From Phocaeicola_A sp964444735 (GTDB lineage: Bacteria > Bacteroidota > Bacteroidia > Bacteroidales > Bacteroidaceae), in the NCBI GenBank assembly GCA_964444735.1, contig CAYUIJ010000038.1, forward strand, positions 1 through 20,391: DNA of 20,391 nt, read 5' to 3'. This document shows, one piece after another, positions 1 to 8,195 of this stretch (positions are counted from its first letter, which is position 1; every line of letters begins with the position of its first letter). Under the pieces are notes generated by a model. The model had not been told where the DNA came from, searched no databases, and worked only from the letters and a program-made list of their open reading frames with translations. Made by a program: the position numbers and the translations under genes.

Positions 1-480
1 AAAAGGATGCAAGGATGGCTAAGGCCTTGTGCCGCAGGGCGGTCCGGGCACTAAGCCGTGAGGTTTTTCCCGCTTTCATATAGGTGAGCGGCATGTCCAT
101 AGCGGAGCTTTGTGTGAATCGGGTCCGGGAAACGGGCTGTTCTATGCCGGTACGCTGGCAGGGAAAATTGCCGTGTCCGTAGCCCGTATCCGGCGGATGG
201 CGCTTTATGCGCCTCTTTTTTCGCGGATTCGCGATGCCGTTGATGACGGCGATACCGCCTCCGTTTTCCGCTCCGGACCCGGCAGGTGACGGTGTGATCA
301 TGCCCTGCCGTCATTGCCATGCCCGGAGCGGAGCCCTATAGTATACGGGATCTGTTCCGGCTCATCGGCCTGACCGGGAATACAGGCATTCCTTCCGTTT
401 AGGCACTTGTCAAAAACATATTGACACTGTCATATTGTATTGTTCCCGGTCGTATTCTCCTGTGAACCGCTGCCGGGTCT
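1..480. other. GC-rich stretch with no supported gene
   Basis: I see no gene here that I can support. Open frames exist on both strands, including an 89-codon minus-strand frame at 51-320 and a plus-strand frame open from 62 to about 288. They have no recognisable domain, no promoter and no plausible start context. The plus frame has no ATG start. GC-rich sequence lowers stop-codon frequency, which explains such frames. The last 80 bases lie downstream of mscL and hold only a weak 5-bp inverted repeat (CCCGG/CCGGG) without a T tract. Confidence 0.5.
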
Positions 481-918
481 TTATTTTAGCGGCTGTTTGT
501 CTTTCAGTAAGTCACGTATCTCGGTAAGCAGCTGTATGTCGGCGGGAGGGGGTGGAGGGGTGGCCGGCTCGGCCGGTTTTTCTTTCTTTTTGTTCAGGGC
601 GTTCACTCCCTTTATCAGCATGAAAACAGAAAACGCGATAATGATGAAATCGAAAGTCACCTGCAGGAAGTTTCCGTAGTTGATGGAAACCGCGGGTGAT
701 ATGACCGTGTCACCTTCCATTACAGCCTGTTTCAGCACGATTTTTAAATCGGTGAAGTTTACGCCTCCGGCCAGCAGTCCGACAGCCGGCATAATGATGT
801 CGGCAACGATGGATGACACGATTTTTCCGAACGCGCCGCCAATGATGATACCCACAGCCATGTCGATCACGTTGCCGCGCATGGCGAATTGTTTGAACTC
901 TTGCAGAATCTTCTTCAT
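481..918 (-). CDS. mscL: Large-conductance mechanosensitive channel MscL
   Basis: A 145-residue protein of normal MscL length. It forms a homopentameric inner-membrane channel that opens under extreme membrane tension and releases solutes during hypo-osmotic shock. The N-terminus (MKKILQEFKQFAMRGNVIDM) is the amphipathic slide helix followed by the family signature. TM1 (about 16-44, AVGIIIGGAFGKIVSSIVADI) is the pore helix. A periplasmic loop follows (about 45-80), then TM2 (about 82-106) and a charged linker KKKEK. A proline run PPPPP precedes the C-terminal cytoplasmic helix (about 125-140). The gene stands alone with GC-rich spacers on both sides. I could not find a good TAnnTTTG promoter upstream of its start. 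The start is the only reasonable one because it begins the conserved N-terminal helix. Confidence 0.97.
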   Translation of the reverse strand: MKKILQEFKQFAMRGNVIDMAVGIIIGGAFGKIVSSIVADIIMPAVGLLAGGVNFTDLKIVLKQAVMEGDTVISPAVSINYGNFLQVTFDFIIIAFSVFMLIKGVNALNKKKEKPAEPATPPPPPADIQLLTEIRDLLKDKQPLK

Positions 919-1692
919 GATTGTAATTTTTTAAGTTGATTGTTATTCCTGTTAATTTAATAATTTAGAATTAATCTGAACAATATGCCGGCCTGATTCT
1001 CCGTAATACGCGTAGTCGGGCCGGATGGCCCGTATTTGCATTGCAGTCAGGCAGACAAAGAACGTAAGTCTGAACGGCAAGAAAGCCTCGCGGCTTCAAT
1101 AAACCGCTTGGTCCGTGCCTCGACAGGCAAATGTAGTTGCCAGATTTCTTTTATGCAAGTTTTTTGTGAAAAAGTTAAAAAACTGACAGGAAAGCCGCCA
1201 AGAGAGGATATTCTGAGTGTCAAGGCAGGCTCTTCCGGAGTGATGCGGCCGGATTTCAGCAAGGATTGCGTCAGTGCCGGGATCTACGCTGCCGGCCGGC
1301 TTCCAGCTGTTTCCGTGAGGACGTTTGACAGGTATCCGGTATCTGTCGGCAAGTACGGCAGTCGGATAGCCGTTGGGGCGGATGGAAACGGACCGCCTCA
1401 ATGCCGGGATGATTGCGGGGATCCGCACGGACTTGTCCCCGCGGCTGTGCAGGGGGAGGCTGCATCTTTTTAGGGGCACGCAATGTTTTGAGGCAATGGA
1501 ATGCATGAATCACGAAAAAAATCCGTTTCTCATTCAGTGCCGCGCTGCGGAACGGCAATTTCCGGCAAGCTCCCGGATCCGTAAGGCGTTGTCATGGCAT
1601 GGATCAGGCATGACCGCCTGTTAATTAGCATTATTTAACGTAATAATGATGGCCTGTCTGCTTGTTATTTTAAAAAAACTTATTACAAAATG
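919..1692. other. Long spacer, no supported gene
   Basis: About 770 bases separate mscL from the next promoter. Several overlapping open frames on both strands (the longest about 145 codons, 1036-1473 plus) translate to Arg/Ser/Pro-rich sequence with no family resemblance and no start signals. I treat them as chance frames of GC-rich DNA. The AT-rich 940-975 and 1620-1690 ends are the likely promoter zones of the flanking genes. No tRNA, rRNA or riboswitch fold was recognised. Confidence 0.5.
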
Positions 1693-1723
1693 TTTCTTTA
1701 CAGGTTGAATTTTTATATCTTTG
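1693..1723 (+). promoter_or_regulatory. Bacteroidota-type promoter of the OmpA-like/TPR lipoprotein
   Basis: A perfect -7 element TATCTTTG lies at 1716-1723. A -33-like TTTC sits at 1693-1696, exactly 19 bases upstream (consensus TTTG-N19-TAnnTTTG). Transcription would begin near 1730, giving a leader of about 45 AT-rich nucleotides before the ATG at 1776. Confidence 0.75.
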
Positions 1724-1775
1724 CGATAAGTAAAGGACTTAAATTTTAAATTATAATAAACAACAGTTAATAGCT

Positions 1776-3476
1776 ATGATTAGAAAATCAAGTTTGCCGT
1801 TTTTTATGGCGTTGGTCTTTGCTATGTCATCTTGTAGCAAAAAAGTTGAGTTGTCTTCTGATTATTTTACTACGACACCTCAGGTATTGGAAGCTGTGGG
1901 AGGTAAGGTTCCTGTTACCATTAACGGGAAGTTCCCTGAAAAGTATTTTAAGAAGAAAGCCGTTGTCACCGTTACACCGGTGCTTCGCTGGAATGGCGGC
2001 GAGGTGAAGGGCGAGTCTGAAACGTTCCAAGGAGAAAAGGTTGAAGGAAACAGCCAGACTATTTATTACAAGGCCGGAGGCAATTATACAATGAAGGCTT
2101 CTTTTGACTATGTCCCTGAAATGGCGAAGTCTGAGCTGTATCTGGAATTCCGGGCTGCGGCGGGGAAAAAGGCCGTTGATATTCCGGCCATTAAGATTGC
2201 TGACGGCGTGATTGCCACTTCAGAGCTGGTGAAGAATACTTTGGCGAACGCGAATACCGCGAATGCCGAGGATGCTTTCCAGCGTGTGATAAGGCAGGCC
2301 AAAGAGGCTAACATCATGTTCTTGATCCAGCAGGCCGGTCTGCGTCAGAGCGAGCTAAACTCAGACGCCGTAAAGGAGTTCAATCAGACGGTAATGGATA
2401 TCAATGCCGACCAGAAAGGCAAACTGATGGAAAATATCGAGATTACGGCGTTTGCCTCTCCTGACGGCGGCGTTGAGTTGAATGACAAGCTGGCCGGACA
2501 GCGTCAGAAGAATACGGAGGACTATCTTAACAAGCAATTGCAGAAAGAGAAAATAGAAGCCAATGTAGACGCGACTTATACGGCTCAGGACTGGGAAGGA
2601 TTCCAGGAACTGGTCTCCAAATCGGATATTCAGGATAAGGACTTGATTCTCCGCGTGCTTTCCATGTATCAGGATCCGGAGCAAAGGGAGACTGAAATCA
2701 AGAACATTTCCTCTGTGTTTAAGAATCTGGCCGAAGACATTCTTCCTGCATTGCGCCGTTCGCGCCTGACTGTAAACTATCAGCTGATAGGGCGCTCGGA
2801 TGAGGAAATTCTGGACGCGTTTAAGAATGATCCGAAAGTGCTGAGTGTGGAAGAGACCTTATACGCATCGACACTGGTGGATACCGATGCTGAGAAAGAG
2901 GCAATCTTTAAGGCCGCGGTACAAAACTATCCGGATGATTACCGCGCGTACAACAATCTGGGAGAGCTGGCTTACAGGGCAGGCGATTATGATAAGGCTG
3001 AAAGCTTTTTCAAATCGGCTCTTCAGAAAAATCCTTCCTCGGCCGAGGCGAATGCCAATCTGGCCCTGGTCTCCGTGATTAAAGGCGATAAGACCGCAGC
3101 CCAGACTTATCTGGCAAAAGGAGCCGGTGCCTCCTCCTTGAACGAGGCATTCGGCAATTATTACATTACGGAAGGGCAGTATGAAAAGGCCGTGACTTCG
3201 TTTGGCGATGCCAAGACAAACAGTGCCGCGCTGGCTCAAATCCTGACCAAGGACTACAATAAGGCCAAAGCGACTCTGGAAGGTGTCAAGAACCCTGACG
3301 CGTATACCTCATATTTGTCTGCAATCCTGGGAGCGCGTACAAACAATGCCTCCATGGTGATTGGCAATTTGAAGAGCGCTGTCGCCAAGGACCCGTCTCT
3401 GGGAAGGAAGGCGGCTACGGATCTTGAATTCTCTAAATATGCCGCGAATGCTGAATTCCAGGCATTGGCAAAATAA
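1776..3476 (+). CDS. Outer-membrane lipoprotein with OmpA-like segment and TPRs
   Basis: 566 residues. The signal peptide ends in a lipobox with Cys20 (AMSSCSKK), so this is probably an outer-membrane lipoprotein. Residues about 30-130 look like a beta-rich adhesion or Ig-like segment. Residues about 220-275 contain ASPDGGVELNDKLAGQR, which resembles the peptidoglycan-contacting core of OmpA-like domains (typically ASPEGS...N..LS..RA). Two to three tetratricopeptide repeats follow (about 366-440, with YRAYNNLGELAYRAGDYDKA), then an alanine-rich helical tail. The architecture suggests an envelope scaffold linking outer membrane and cell wall, which is an inference. It is monocistronic: a clear promoter precedes it and a strong terminator follows within 40 bases. 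No enzymatic motif is visible. Confidence 0.85.
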   Translation: MIRKSSLPFFMALVFAMSSCSKKVELSSDYFTTTPQVLEAVGGKVPVTINGKFPEKYFKKKAVVTVTPVLRWNGGEVKGESETFQGEKVEGNSQTIYYKAGGNYTMKASFDYVPEMAKSELYLEFRAAAGKKAVDIPAIKIADGVIATSELVKNTLANANTANAEDAFQRVIRQAKEANIMFLIQQAGLRQSELNSDAVKEFNQTVMDINADQKGKLMENIEITAFASPDGGVELNDKLAGQRQKNTEDYLNKQLQKEKIEANVDATYTAQDWEGFQELVSKSDIQDKDLILRVLSMYQDPEQRETEIKNISSVFKNLAEDILPALRRSRLTVNYQLIGRSDEEILDAFKNDPKVLSVEETLYASTLVDTDAEKEAIFKAAVQNYPDDYRAYNNLGELAYRAGDYDKAESFFKSALQKNPSSAEANANLALVSVIKGDKTAAQTYLAKGAGASSLNEAFGNYYITEGQYEKAVTSFGDAKTNSAALAQILTKDYNKAKATLEGVKNPDAYTSYLSAILGARTNNASMVIGNLKSAVAKDPSLGRKAATDLEFSKYAANAEFQALAK

Positions 3477-3515
3477 ACGGGTTCAGGCAATAGATCCTTG
3501 AATGCGGCGTAGGGT

Positions 3516-3551
3516 GAGGGATGTACGTGGAAAAGGTATGTCCCTCTTTTT
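3516..3551 (+). terminator. Rho-independent terminator after the TPR lipoprotein
   Basis: The arms GAGGGATGTAC (3516-3526) and GTATGTCCCTC (3536-3546) form an 11-bp stem with two G-U pairs and a 9-base loop, followed directly by TTTTT (3547-3551). It ends the lipoprotein transcript 40 bases after its stop codon. Confidence 0.85.
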
Positions 3552-3632
3552 GCTTTGCATGTTTTTCAATTGCGGATGCTTCCTCATGCATCGGCCGCTT
3601 TTTACCGGGGATGACCGGCTTTTAAGAACCTA

Positions 3633-4352
3633 ATGTGGTATTTGCGGGCAATGGCAATATATGATGATGTTATGTATTCATTAAGGAAAATGCTGGCATT
3701 TCCGTGCAGGGTCCGTCAAAGCTTAGGCTTTGGGGTTCATTCTCCGTTTATGTATCAGTTGATTGCCGGTGTCTTTTATGAGCGTATCCCGTACTATTCT
3801 TACGGCCGCCTGATGCGGGTCAGGCCTGTAAAAGGGCTGCCCGGCTGTCCGGTAAAGACAAACAAGCTGTTGTTCAGACTGGTAAATTATTTCCAGCCTT
3901 CTGATATTATGGAATTTGGCACGGGAAACGGAATGAGTGCTGTGTGGATGTCATCTGCGAAGAAATGCGATTCCGTTATGACTTGTGACGGACCGGATTC
4001 GTGTGATGACGGCAGGATGGAGCGGTTCTTTTCCGAATATCCGGCAATAAGATACGTGCCTTCTTTTCCGGTAAATGAGCTTAAGGCCTTTCTGGAAGAA
4101 AAAAAAGGAGCTTTGGGCTTTGTGCATATAGCGCATACTGATAAATATGAAGAAATATTTGAGACGCTTCTTGGTAAAGTAAACTCAGATACTGTTATAG
4201 CCATAGAGAATATCAGTGGCTCTTCAAAAAGGAAATGGTGGAAGAAAATCGAGTGTGACGAACGCACTGGAATAACTGTGGATTTATATGACACAGGCAT
4301 TGTATTGTTTGATAAAAAGTATGCAAAGCGGGCTTATAGACTGATTTTTTAA
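3633..4352 (+). CDS. Class I SAM-dependent methyltransferase-like protein
   Basis: 239 residues from this start. The glycine-rich SAM-binding loop is visible as IMEFGTGNGMSAVWM (about 92-106). An acidic residue follows at the end of the next strand (MTCDGPD, about 117-123), as in Rossmann-fold methyltransferases related to O-methyltransferases. The N-terminal part carries FGVHSPFMYQLI, a conserved block of the Bacteroidales members. The substrate is unknown. The start is uncertain: in-frame ATGs at 3651, 3664 and 3672 are all possible, and a weak -7-like GGTATTTG at 3637-3644 would favour the later ones. It is followed after 18 bases by the cobalamin adenosyltransferase gene and shares the terminator at 5258, so it is probably co-transcribed with it. 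Whether the two functions are linked cannot be told from sequence. Confidence 0.8.
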   Translation: MWYLRAMAIYDDVMYSLRKMLAFPCRVRQSLGFGVHSPFMYQLIAGVFYERIPYYSYGRLMRVRPVKGLPGCPVKTNKLLFRLVNYFQPSDIMEFGTGNGMSAVWMSSAKKCDSVMTCDGPDSCDDGRMERFFSEYPAIRYVPSFPVNELKAFLEEKKGALGFVHIAHTDKYEEIFETLLGKVNSDTVIAIENISGSSKRKWWKKIECDERTGITVDLYDTGIVLFDKKYAKRAYRLIF

Positions 4353-4370
4353 AATAAACGGGATGCTGAT

Positions 4371-4934
4371 ATGAAGAAAAGCGTGATTTATACAAGAACC
4401 GGAGACACAGGCATGACAAGCCTGGCCGGAGGCGTAAGAGTGCCCAAGACGCACCCTCGTGTGGAGGCTTACGGAACTATAGATGAACTGAACTCACAAG
4501 TGGGTTTGTTGATAACTTATGTCCCGGACGATGCGGAACGGGAACAATTACTGGAAATACAGGGCAGGCTTTTTTCTGTAGGCTCATATTTGGCTGCCGA
4601 TCAGGAATGCAAGGAATTGCGCCTGCAGAGTATGATTCGTCAGGAAGATGTGGAGCGTTTGGAACATGCGATTGATAAAATGGATTCATTGCTGCCTCCC
4701 TTGAGACTTTTTGTCTTGCCGGGCGGATCCCGCGCGGCGGCTGTATCACATGTTTGCCGGACGGTCTGCCGCCGTGCGGAACGCTGTATCTTGTCTTTGG
4801 CGGAAACCGTTGATATTGATTCTGTATTGACGGCTTATGTCAACCGGCTGTCAGATTATTTTTTCGTTTTGGCACGCCGGCTAAACAATTTGAACGGCAT
4901 GCATGAAAATATATGGCAAAAGCCTTGCGGATGA
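4371..4934 (+). CDS. pduO: PduO-type ATP:cob(I)alamin adenosyltransferase
   Basis: 187 residues, a normal length for the PduO/MMAB family. It transfers the 5'-deoxyadenosyl group of ATP to cob(I)alamin to make coenzyme B12, which methylmalonyl-CoA mutase needs in the succinate-propionate pathway of Bacteroidales. The N-terminal ATP loop is present (YTRTGDTGMTSLAGG, 7-21). So are GTIDELNS (35-42), the central helix with PGGS...HVCRTVCRRAER (about 117-138), and YVNRLSDYFFVLARRLN (156-172). These are the conserved trimeric helical-bundle motifs. There is no targeting signal, so it is cytoplasmic. It lies 18 bases after the methyltransferase and 53 bases before the DUF2795 gene. The symbol follows the family; in some annotations it is called cobO or mmaB. 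Confidence 0.93.
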   Translation: MKKSVIYTRTGDTGMTSLAGGVRVPKTHPRVEAYGTIDELNSQVGLLITYVPDDAEREQLLEIQGRLFSVGSYLAADQECKELRLQSMIRQEDVERLEHAIDKMDSLLPPLRLFVLPGGSRAAAVSHVCRTVCRRAERCILSLAETVDIDSVLTAYVNRLSDYFFVLARRLNNLNGMHENIWQKPCG

Positions 4935-4987
4935 CAAATTTTATAGTATTTTTACGACCGGATTGAATAAAAACGTTTTAGAGATCT

Positions 4988-5209
4988 ATGTATTGGACAT
5001 TGGAACTGGCATCAAAACTGGAAGACGCTCCTTGGCCGGCAACTAAAGAAGAGCTGATAGATTATGCTATGCGTTCAGGAGCTCCCATGGAAGTAATAGA
5101 AAATTTGCAGGAAATTGAGGATGAAGGCGAAATATATGAATGCATAGAAGATATTTGGCCTGATTATCCGAGTAAGGAAGACTTTTTCTTTGATGAGGAT
5201 GAATACTGA
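4988..5209 (+). CDS. Small acidic DUF2795 protein
   Basis: 73 residues, strongly acidic with a C-terminal run FFFDEDEY. It begins MYWTLELASKLEDAPWPATKEEL and contains LIDYAMRSGAPMEVIENLQEI, the pattern of the DUF2795 family of short helical proteins (ATKxELIxYA ... P..V...L..L). Molecular function is not established. It is well conserved among Bacteroidales and here sits directly downstream of the adenosyltransferase in the same presumed transcript, just before a strong terminator. No signal peptide or cofactor motif is present, so it is probably cytoplasmic. Confidence 0.88.
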   Translation: MYWTLELASKLEDAPWPATKEELIDYAMRSGAPMEVIENLQEIEDEGEIYECIEDIWPDYPSKEDFFFDEDEY

Positions 5210-5257
5210 TTCTTTCAGGCAGGAATTGATCTTTTGGCAGTCGGAATAATTTTTAAG

Positions 5258-5304
5258 ATGAGATACAGGTAATGTCGGGTATGGTTATTTGTATCTCATT
5301 TTTT
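5258..5304 (+). terminator. Strong rho-independent terminator after the DUF2795 gene
   Basis: A perfect 10-bp inverted repeat, ATGAGATACA (5258-5267) and TGTATCTCAT (5290-5299), is separated by 22 bases and followed by TTTTT (5300-5304). It closes the methyltransferase-pduO-DUF2795 transcript and separates it from the outer-membrane protein gene. Confidence 0.85.
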
Positions 5305-5368
5305 ATGGAATTTCTTTTATTGCGCCGATGTTCGTTGAAGAATCAGGGAAAATATGTTGGAAATTTCC

Positions 5369-5376
5369 CATCTTTG
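5369..5376 (+). promoter_or_regulatory. Possible promoter of the beta-barrel gene
   Basis: CATCTTTG at 5369-5376 matches the TAnnTTTG -7 element in five of six defined positions and lies 26 bases before the preferred ATG at 5403. No good -33 element stands at the expected distance, so the assignment is tentative. Confidence 0.4.
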
Positions 5377-5402
5377 TAAATAACATATTAAAAAGGATTA
5401 TT

Positions 5403-5999
5403 ATGGAGAAAGTTTTGAAGGCTGTTCTGCTTTTGGTTATTATGAGTGCGGCAGTTCCCGTGCAGGCTCAGTGGCAATGGGGTATACGCGGAGGCGTAAA
5501 CCTTGCCAAGGCGTCTTTTAGTGGAGGTAATTTGAAAAGTGACGGTTTTACAGGCTTTTTTATAGGTCCTGTGGCGGAATTTACTGTTCCTGTAATTGGG
5601 ATCGGAGCAGACGGGGCTGTTCTTTTCTATCAGACCGGCATTAAGGCTGAAGGTGAGACTTTAAAGCGTCAGTCTGTCGAAATACCTGTGAATTTGAAAT
5701 ACAATATTGGTCTGGGGCGTGTTTTGGGCGTTTATATCGCGGCTGGCCCGCAATTTGGCATAGGGCTTGATGATGATGAATGGAAAGATTCTGACGGTTC
5801 TTCTTTTTCATTTAAAAAAACGGATTTAAGCTTGAATCTGGGAGCCGGCATTAAACTGATAAGACATTTGCAGGCAGGATTTACATATAACATACCTTTA
5901 GGAAAAACAGCGGAGTATGATGGAGCCGCAAATGCCGCGGGAGATGCTTTTTCCGCAAAGCTTAAGACATGGCAGCTCCACATAGCCTATCTGTTCTGA
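5403..5999 (+). CDS. Small outer-membrane beta-barrel protein (porin family)
   Basis: 198 residues from the ATG at 5403. This start is chosen because it begins a textbook signal peptide (MEKVLKAVLLLVIMSAAVPVQAQ, cut near residue 21) and follows a possible promoter. The open frame extends upstream to 5289 but that part crosses the preceding terminator. The mature protein begins WQWGIRGGVNLAKASF and alternates hydrophobic and polar residues in about eight strands. It ends with LKTWQLHIAYLF, a terminal aromatic typical of BAM-assembled barrels. It fits the OMP_b-brl_2 / porin-family group common in Bacteroidota. An 8-stranded barrel of this size is unlikely to be a large pore. A ligand or role is not predictable. 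Confidence 0.88.
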   Translation: MEKVLKAVLLLVIMSAAVPVQAQWQWGIRGGVNLAKASFSGGNLKSDGFTGFFIGPVAEFTVPVIGIGADGAVLFYQTGIKAEGETLKRQSVEIPVNLKYNIGLGRVLGVYIAAGPQFGIGLDDDEWKDSDGSSFSFKKTDLSLNLGAGIKLIRHLQAGFTYNIPLGKTAEYDGAANAAGDAFSAKLKTWQLHIAYLF

Positions 6000-6103
6000 T
6001 CTTTTCATGACTATGGCAATAATAGATAAGGACTGTCAAAGGATAAGCCCGTCAGGGAAAAGCCGTTCTGTGTATGTATCTGCATTGGCTGTCTGCATAT
6101 AGC

Positions 6104-6120
6104 AGCCGGAAAGCGGCTTT
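6104..6120. terminator. Weak hairpin between converging genes
   Basis: AGCCG (6104-6108) and CGGCT (6114-6118) form a 5-bp stem with a GAAAG loop, followed by only two further T before other bases. It lies between the converging ends of the beta-barrel gene and the LtaS-like gene. It could serve as a terminator, but the stem is short. Confidence 0.3.
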
Positions 6121-6162
6121 GGCATTTTGGTATCCGGAGTGTTTTTGAAATCTTTCATCGGG

Positions 6163-8157
6163 TCATCTCCCGGGACGGGTATGGACTGACGAGACCGTTC
6201 CTTTCTGTGTCCGGTCGGTTGTCTGATGACGGCTTACCATGAACTCAGTGGCCTGAAGCATGGAGAAGCAGTAATCTTTCAGCTTCTTGAAGGCATCGTT
6301 CATAGAGACAGGAACGGGTTTGCCCTCTGAGAGATCATAGCAGAATTCTTTCTTCACCACAGGGTTATAGACATACAGGTGCAGGCTGTCGCGTGCGGCT
6401 ACGGTATTGTCGGCCGTATAGAACATGGCCGGACGTTTCTCTTTCATCAGGTTGATGCCGAAATTGTTTTGTGTATAGCTGATACCCAGCATGTCCAGCA
6501 ACGTGGGAGCCACGTCCACCTGTCCGGCGAAGCCGGTGCGTTCTTGCGGCGCGATATCTTTCCCGTGTATGATAAGCGGAATGTGATTGTACGACTGCGG
6601 CAGCTCACAGTCGGCCTTTCCCACCATCTTGCCGTGATCGGCCAGCAGTATGAAGATGGTATTGTCAAACCATGTTTCCTTGCGCGCACTCTCCATAAAG
6701 CGGCGGATGCTCCAGTCGGCATACTCCACGATTTGCTGTTCGGTAGACGGGTTTCGCGGATGGAAATACGGCGGAATGATATACGGCGGATGGTTGCTGA
6801 TGGTGAGCAGGGTGGCAAAGAAAGGCTTGCCGCTCTGTGCGTGGCGGCTCAGTACCGGAAGCGCGTAGGAGAACAGGTAATCGTCTTGCACGCCGAATCC
6901 GTTGACCACTTTCTCTTTCGGATAGTTTTCCTGTGAGTAGATTTCCTGATAGCCGTTGGTGCGCAGGAAAGCGTTCATGTTGTCATACTGCGACTCGTGC
7001 GTCATGAAGAACATCGTGCTGTAACCGTTGTCACGCAGCACGGTAGGCAGTCCCGAATAGGCGGGAATGACCGATCCTTTCATGGCATTGCGCTTCATGA
7101 CAGAGGGAAAGGAGTAAAGCGTGGCATAAAGTCCGTGATTGGTGTGGTTGCCGGCCGAGTAGAAATTGCAGAAACTCATAGACTGATGGTAGAGGCTGTC
7201 AAGATAGGGGGTGAGCTCCATATCCTGTCCGAACCGCCTCATCAGGCTGGCCGACATTGACTCCATGAAGATAATCACCACGTTTTTCCCCGCAGGTACC
7301 GTGTCGGCCTTCACTTTGCGCGCTATGGGCGATATGCCTTTGATGCCTTCGCGTCTCAGATACCGCCGTGTGTTAATGACGGCCTTGTATTCATTCATCA
7401 GATGCAGGGTGCGGTTTTCCTTGCGCATGTCGTCTGCCACGCTGGCCATCAGGTTAAAAGCCGGGTTCACACCCATCTGGTTCAGCACGGGGTTCAGGCA
7501 GTAGTAGGCCGCACTCACCTTGATGGGGTTGTAGCCCGTGCGTCCGCGTATGCCGAACAGGCACAGTCCGATGAGGCATGCCGAGATGACGAGTCTGGCG
7601 ATCAGCTGTTTTTTCCTATCGGGAGTACGGCACTGTCGGAGGGCGCGTTGCAGCTTGCGGTGGTAAAGGCGGATGAGGTATCCGAAGAGGATAACCGCTG
7701 CCAGGAAGCAGCCTATGTAGACGTAGTAGGAGCTTTCGCCCGCAATCATGCCGGCCGTGACGGCACCGTATTCAAACCAGTTGAAGATGGAAGAGTTGAT
7801 AGGTCTGGTAAAATACAGAAAGTAAGGTATATTGGCCGCAGCAATCAGGAACACGATGCTGTAAAGCACGCAGAGATAACAGATGATAAACCTGAACAGC
7901 GGCTTTCCGTAGTAGTTGAACAGGGAAGAGATGCACAGCAAGGTGAGCGGCAGGATGAGCACATAGCACGCGATGACATTGTCAAACCACACGCCTCGTA
8001 TGAAAGCCGTCAGTTGCAGCCCGAAGTCTTCGCGGATATTGTCGGGGAGCTGGTGACGCGCGTTTGTCCATAGCAATACCCTGAAAAGAGTGAGGATAAC
8101 GAGTGCGGTGATGTGTACCGCCATTAGAAAGACGAACGATTTGAAAAATCTTCTCAT
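6163..8157 (-). CDS. LtaS-like membrane sulfatase-fold phosphotransferase
   Basis: 664 residues, the size and layout of the lipoteichoic acid synthase / phosphoglycerol transferase family. Five hydrophobic segments occupy the N-terminal part (about 8-30, 59-80, 87-110, 140-163, 187-203). An extracytoplasmic sulfatase-fold domain follows. By alignment from memory with Staphylococcus LtaS, the catalytic set is present: Glu299 (NVVIIFMES), Thr339 as nucleophile (GNHTNHG), His456 (SNHPPY), and Asp507-His508 (LLADHGK). Such enzymes move glycerol-phosphate or similar head groups from phospholipids to a lipid or glycan acceptor. Bacteroidota have no lipoteichoic acid, so the acceptor here is unknown (capsule, LPS or periplasmic glycan are options). 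A C-terminal tail of about 60 polar residues follows the domain. The gene has its own promoter and is divergent from glsAB. Confidence 0.9.
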   Translation of the reverse strand: MRRFFKSFVFLMAVHITALVILTLFRVLLWTNARHQLPDNIREDFGLQLTAFIRGVWFDNVIACYVLILPLTLLCISSLFNYYGKPLFRFIICYLCVLYSIVFLIAAANIPYFLYFTRPINSSIFNWFEYGAVTAGMIAGESSYYVYIGCFLAAVILFGYLIRLYHRKLQRALRQCRTPDRKKQLIARLVISACLIGLCLFGIRGRTGYNPIKVSAAYYCLNPVLNQMGVNPAFNLMASVADDMRKENRTLHLMNEYKAVINTRRYLRREGIKGISPIARKVKADTVPAGKNVVIIFMESMSASLMRRFGQDMELTPYLDSLYHQSMSFCNFYSAGNHTNHGLYATLYSFPSVMKRNAMKGSVIPAYSGLPTVLRDNGYSTMFFMTHESQYDNMNAFLRTNGYQEIYSQENYPKEKVVNGFGVQDDYLFSYALPVLSRHAQSGKPFFATLLTISNHPPYIIPPYFHPRNPSTEQQIVEYADWSIRRFMESARKETWFDNTIFILLADHGKMVGKADCELPQSYNHIPLIIHGKDIAPQERTGFAGQVDVAPTLLDMLGISYTQNNFGINLMKEKRPAMFYTADNTVAARDSLHLYVYNPVVKKEFCYDLSEGKPVPVSMNDAFKKLKDYCFSMLQATEFMVSRHQTTDRTQKGTVSSVHTRPGR

Positions 8158-8187
8158 GCTTTGGGGCCTCTAAATGTTTTCCGGCTT

Positions 8188-8195
8188 CAAAGTTA
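8188..8195 (-). promoter_or_regulatory. -7 element of the LtaS-like gene
   Basis: Read on the minus strand, TAACTTTG at 8195-8188 is a perfect TAnnTTTG element, 30 bases from the ATG. Transcription would start near 8181, giving a leader of about 24 nucleotides. No clear TTTG lies at the -33 position. Confidence 0.6.

Noticed and set aside
7402..8073. A 223-codon plus-strand frame opposite the LtaS-like gene
   Set aside because: Antisense shadow; the minus-strand gene carries all catalytic motifs.
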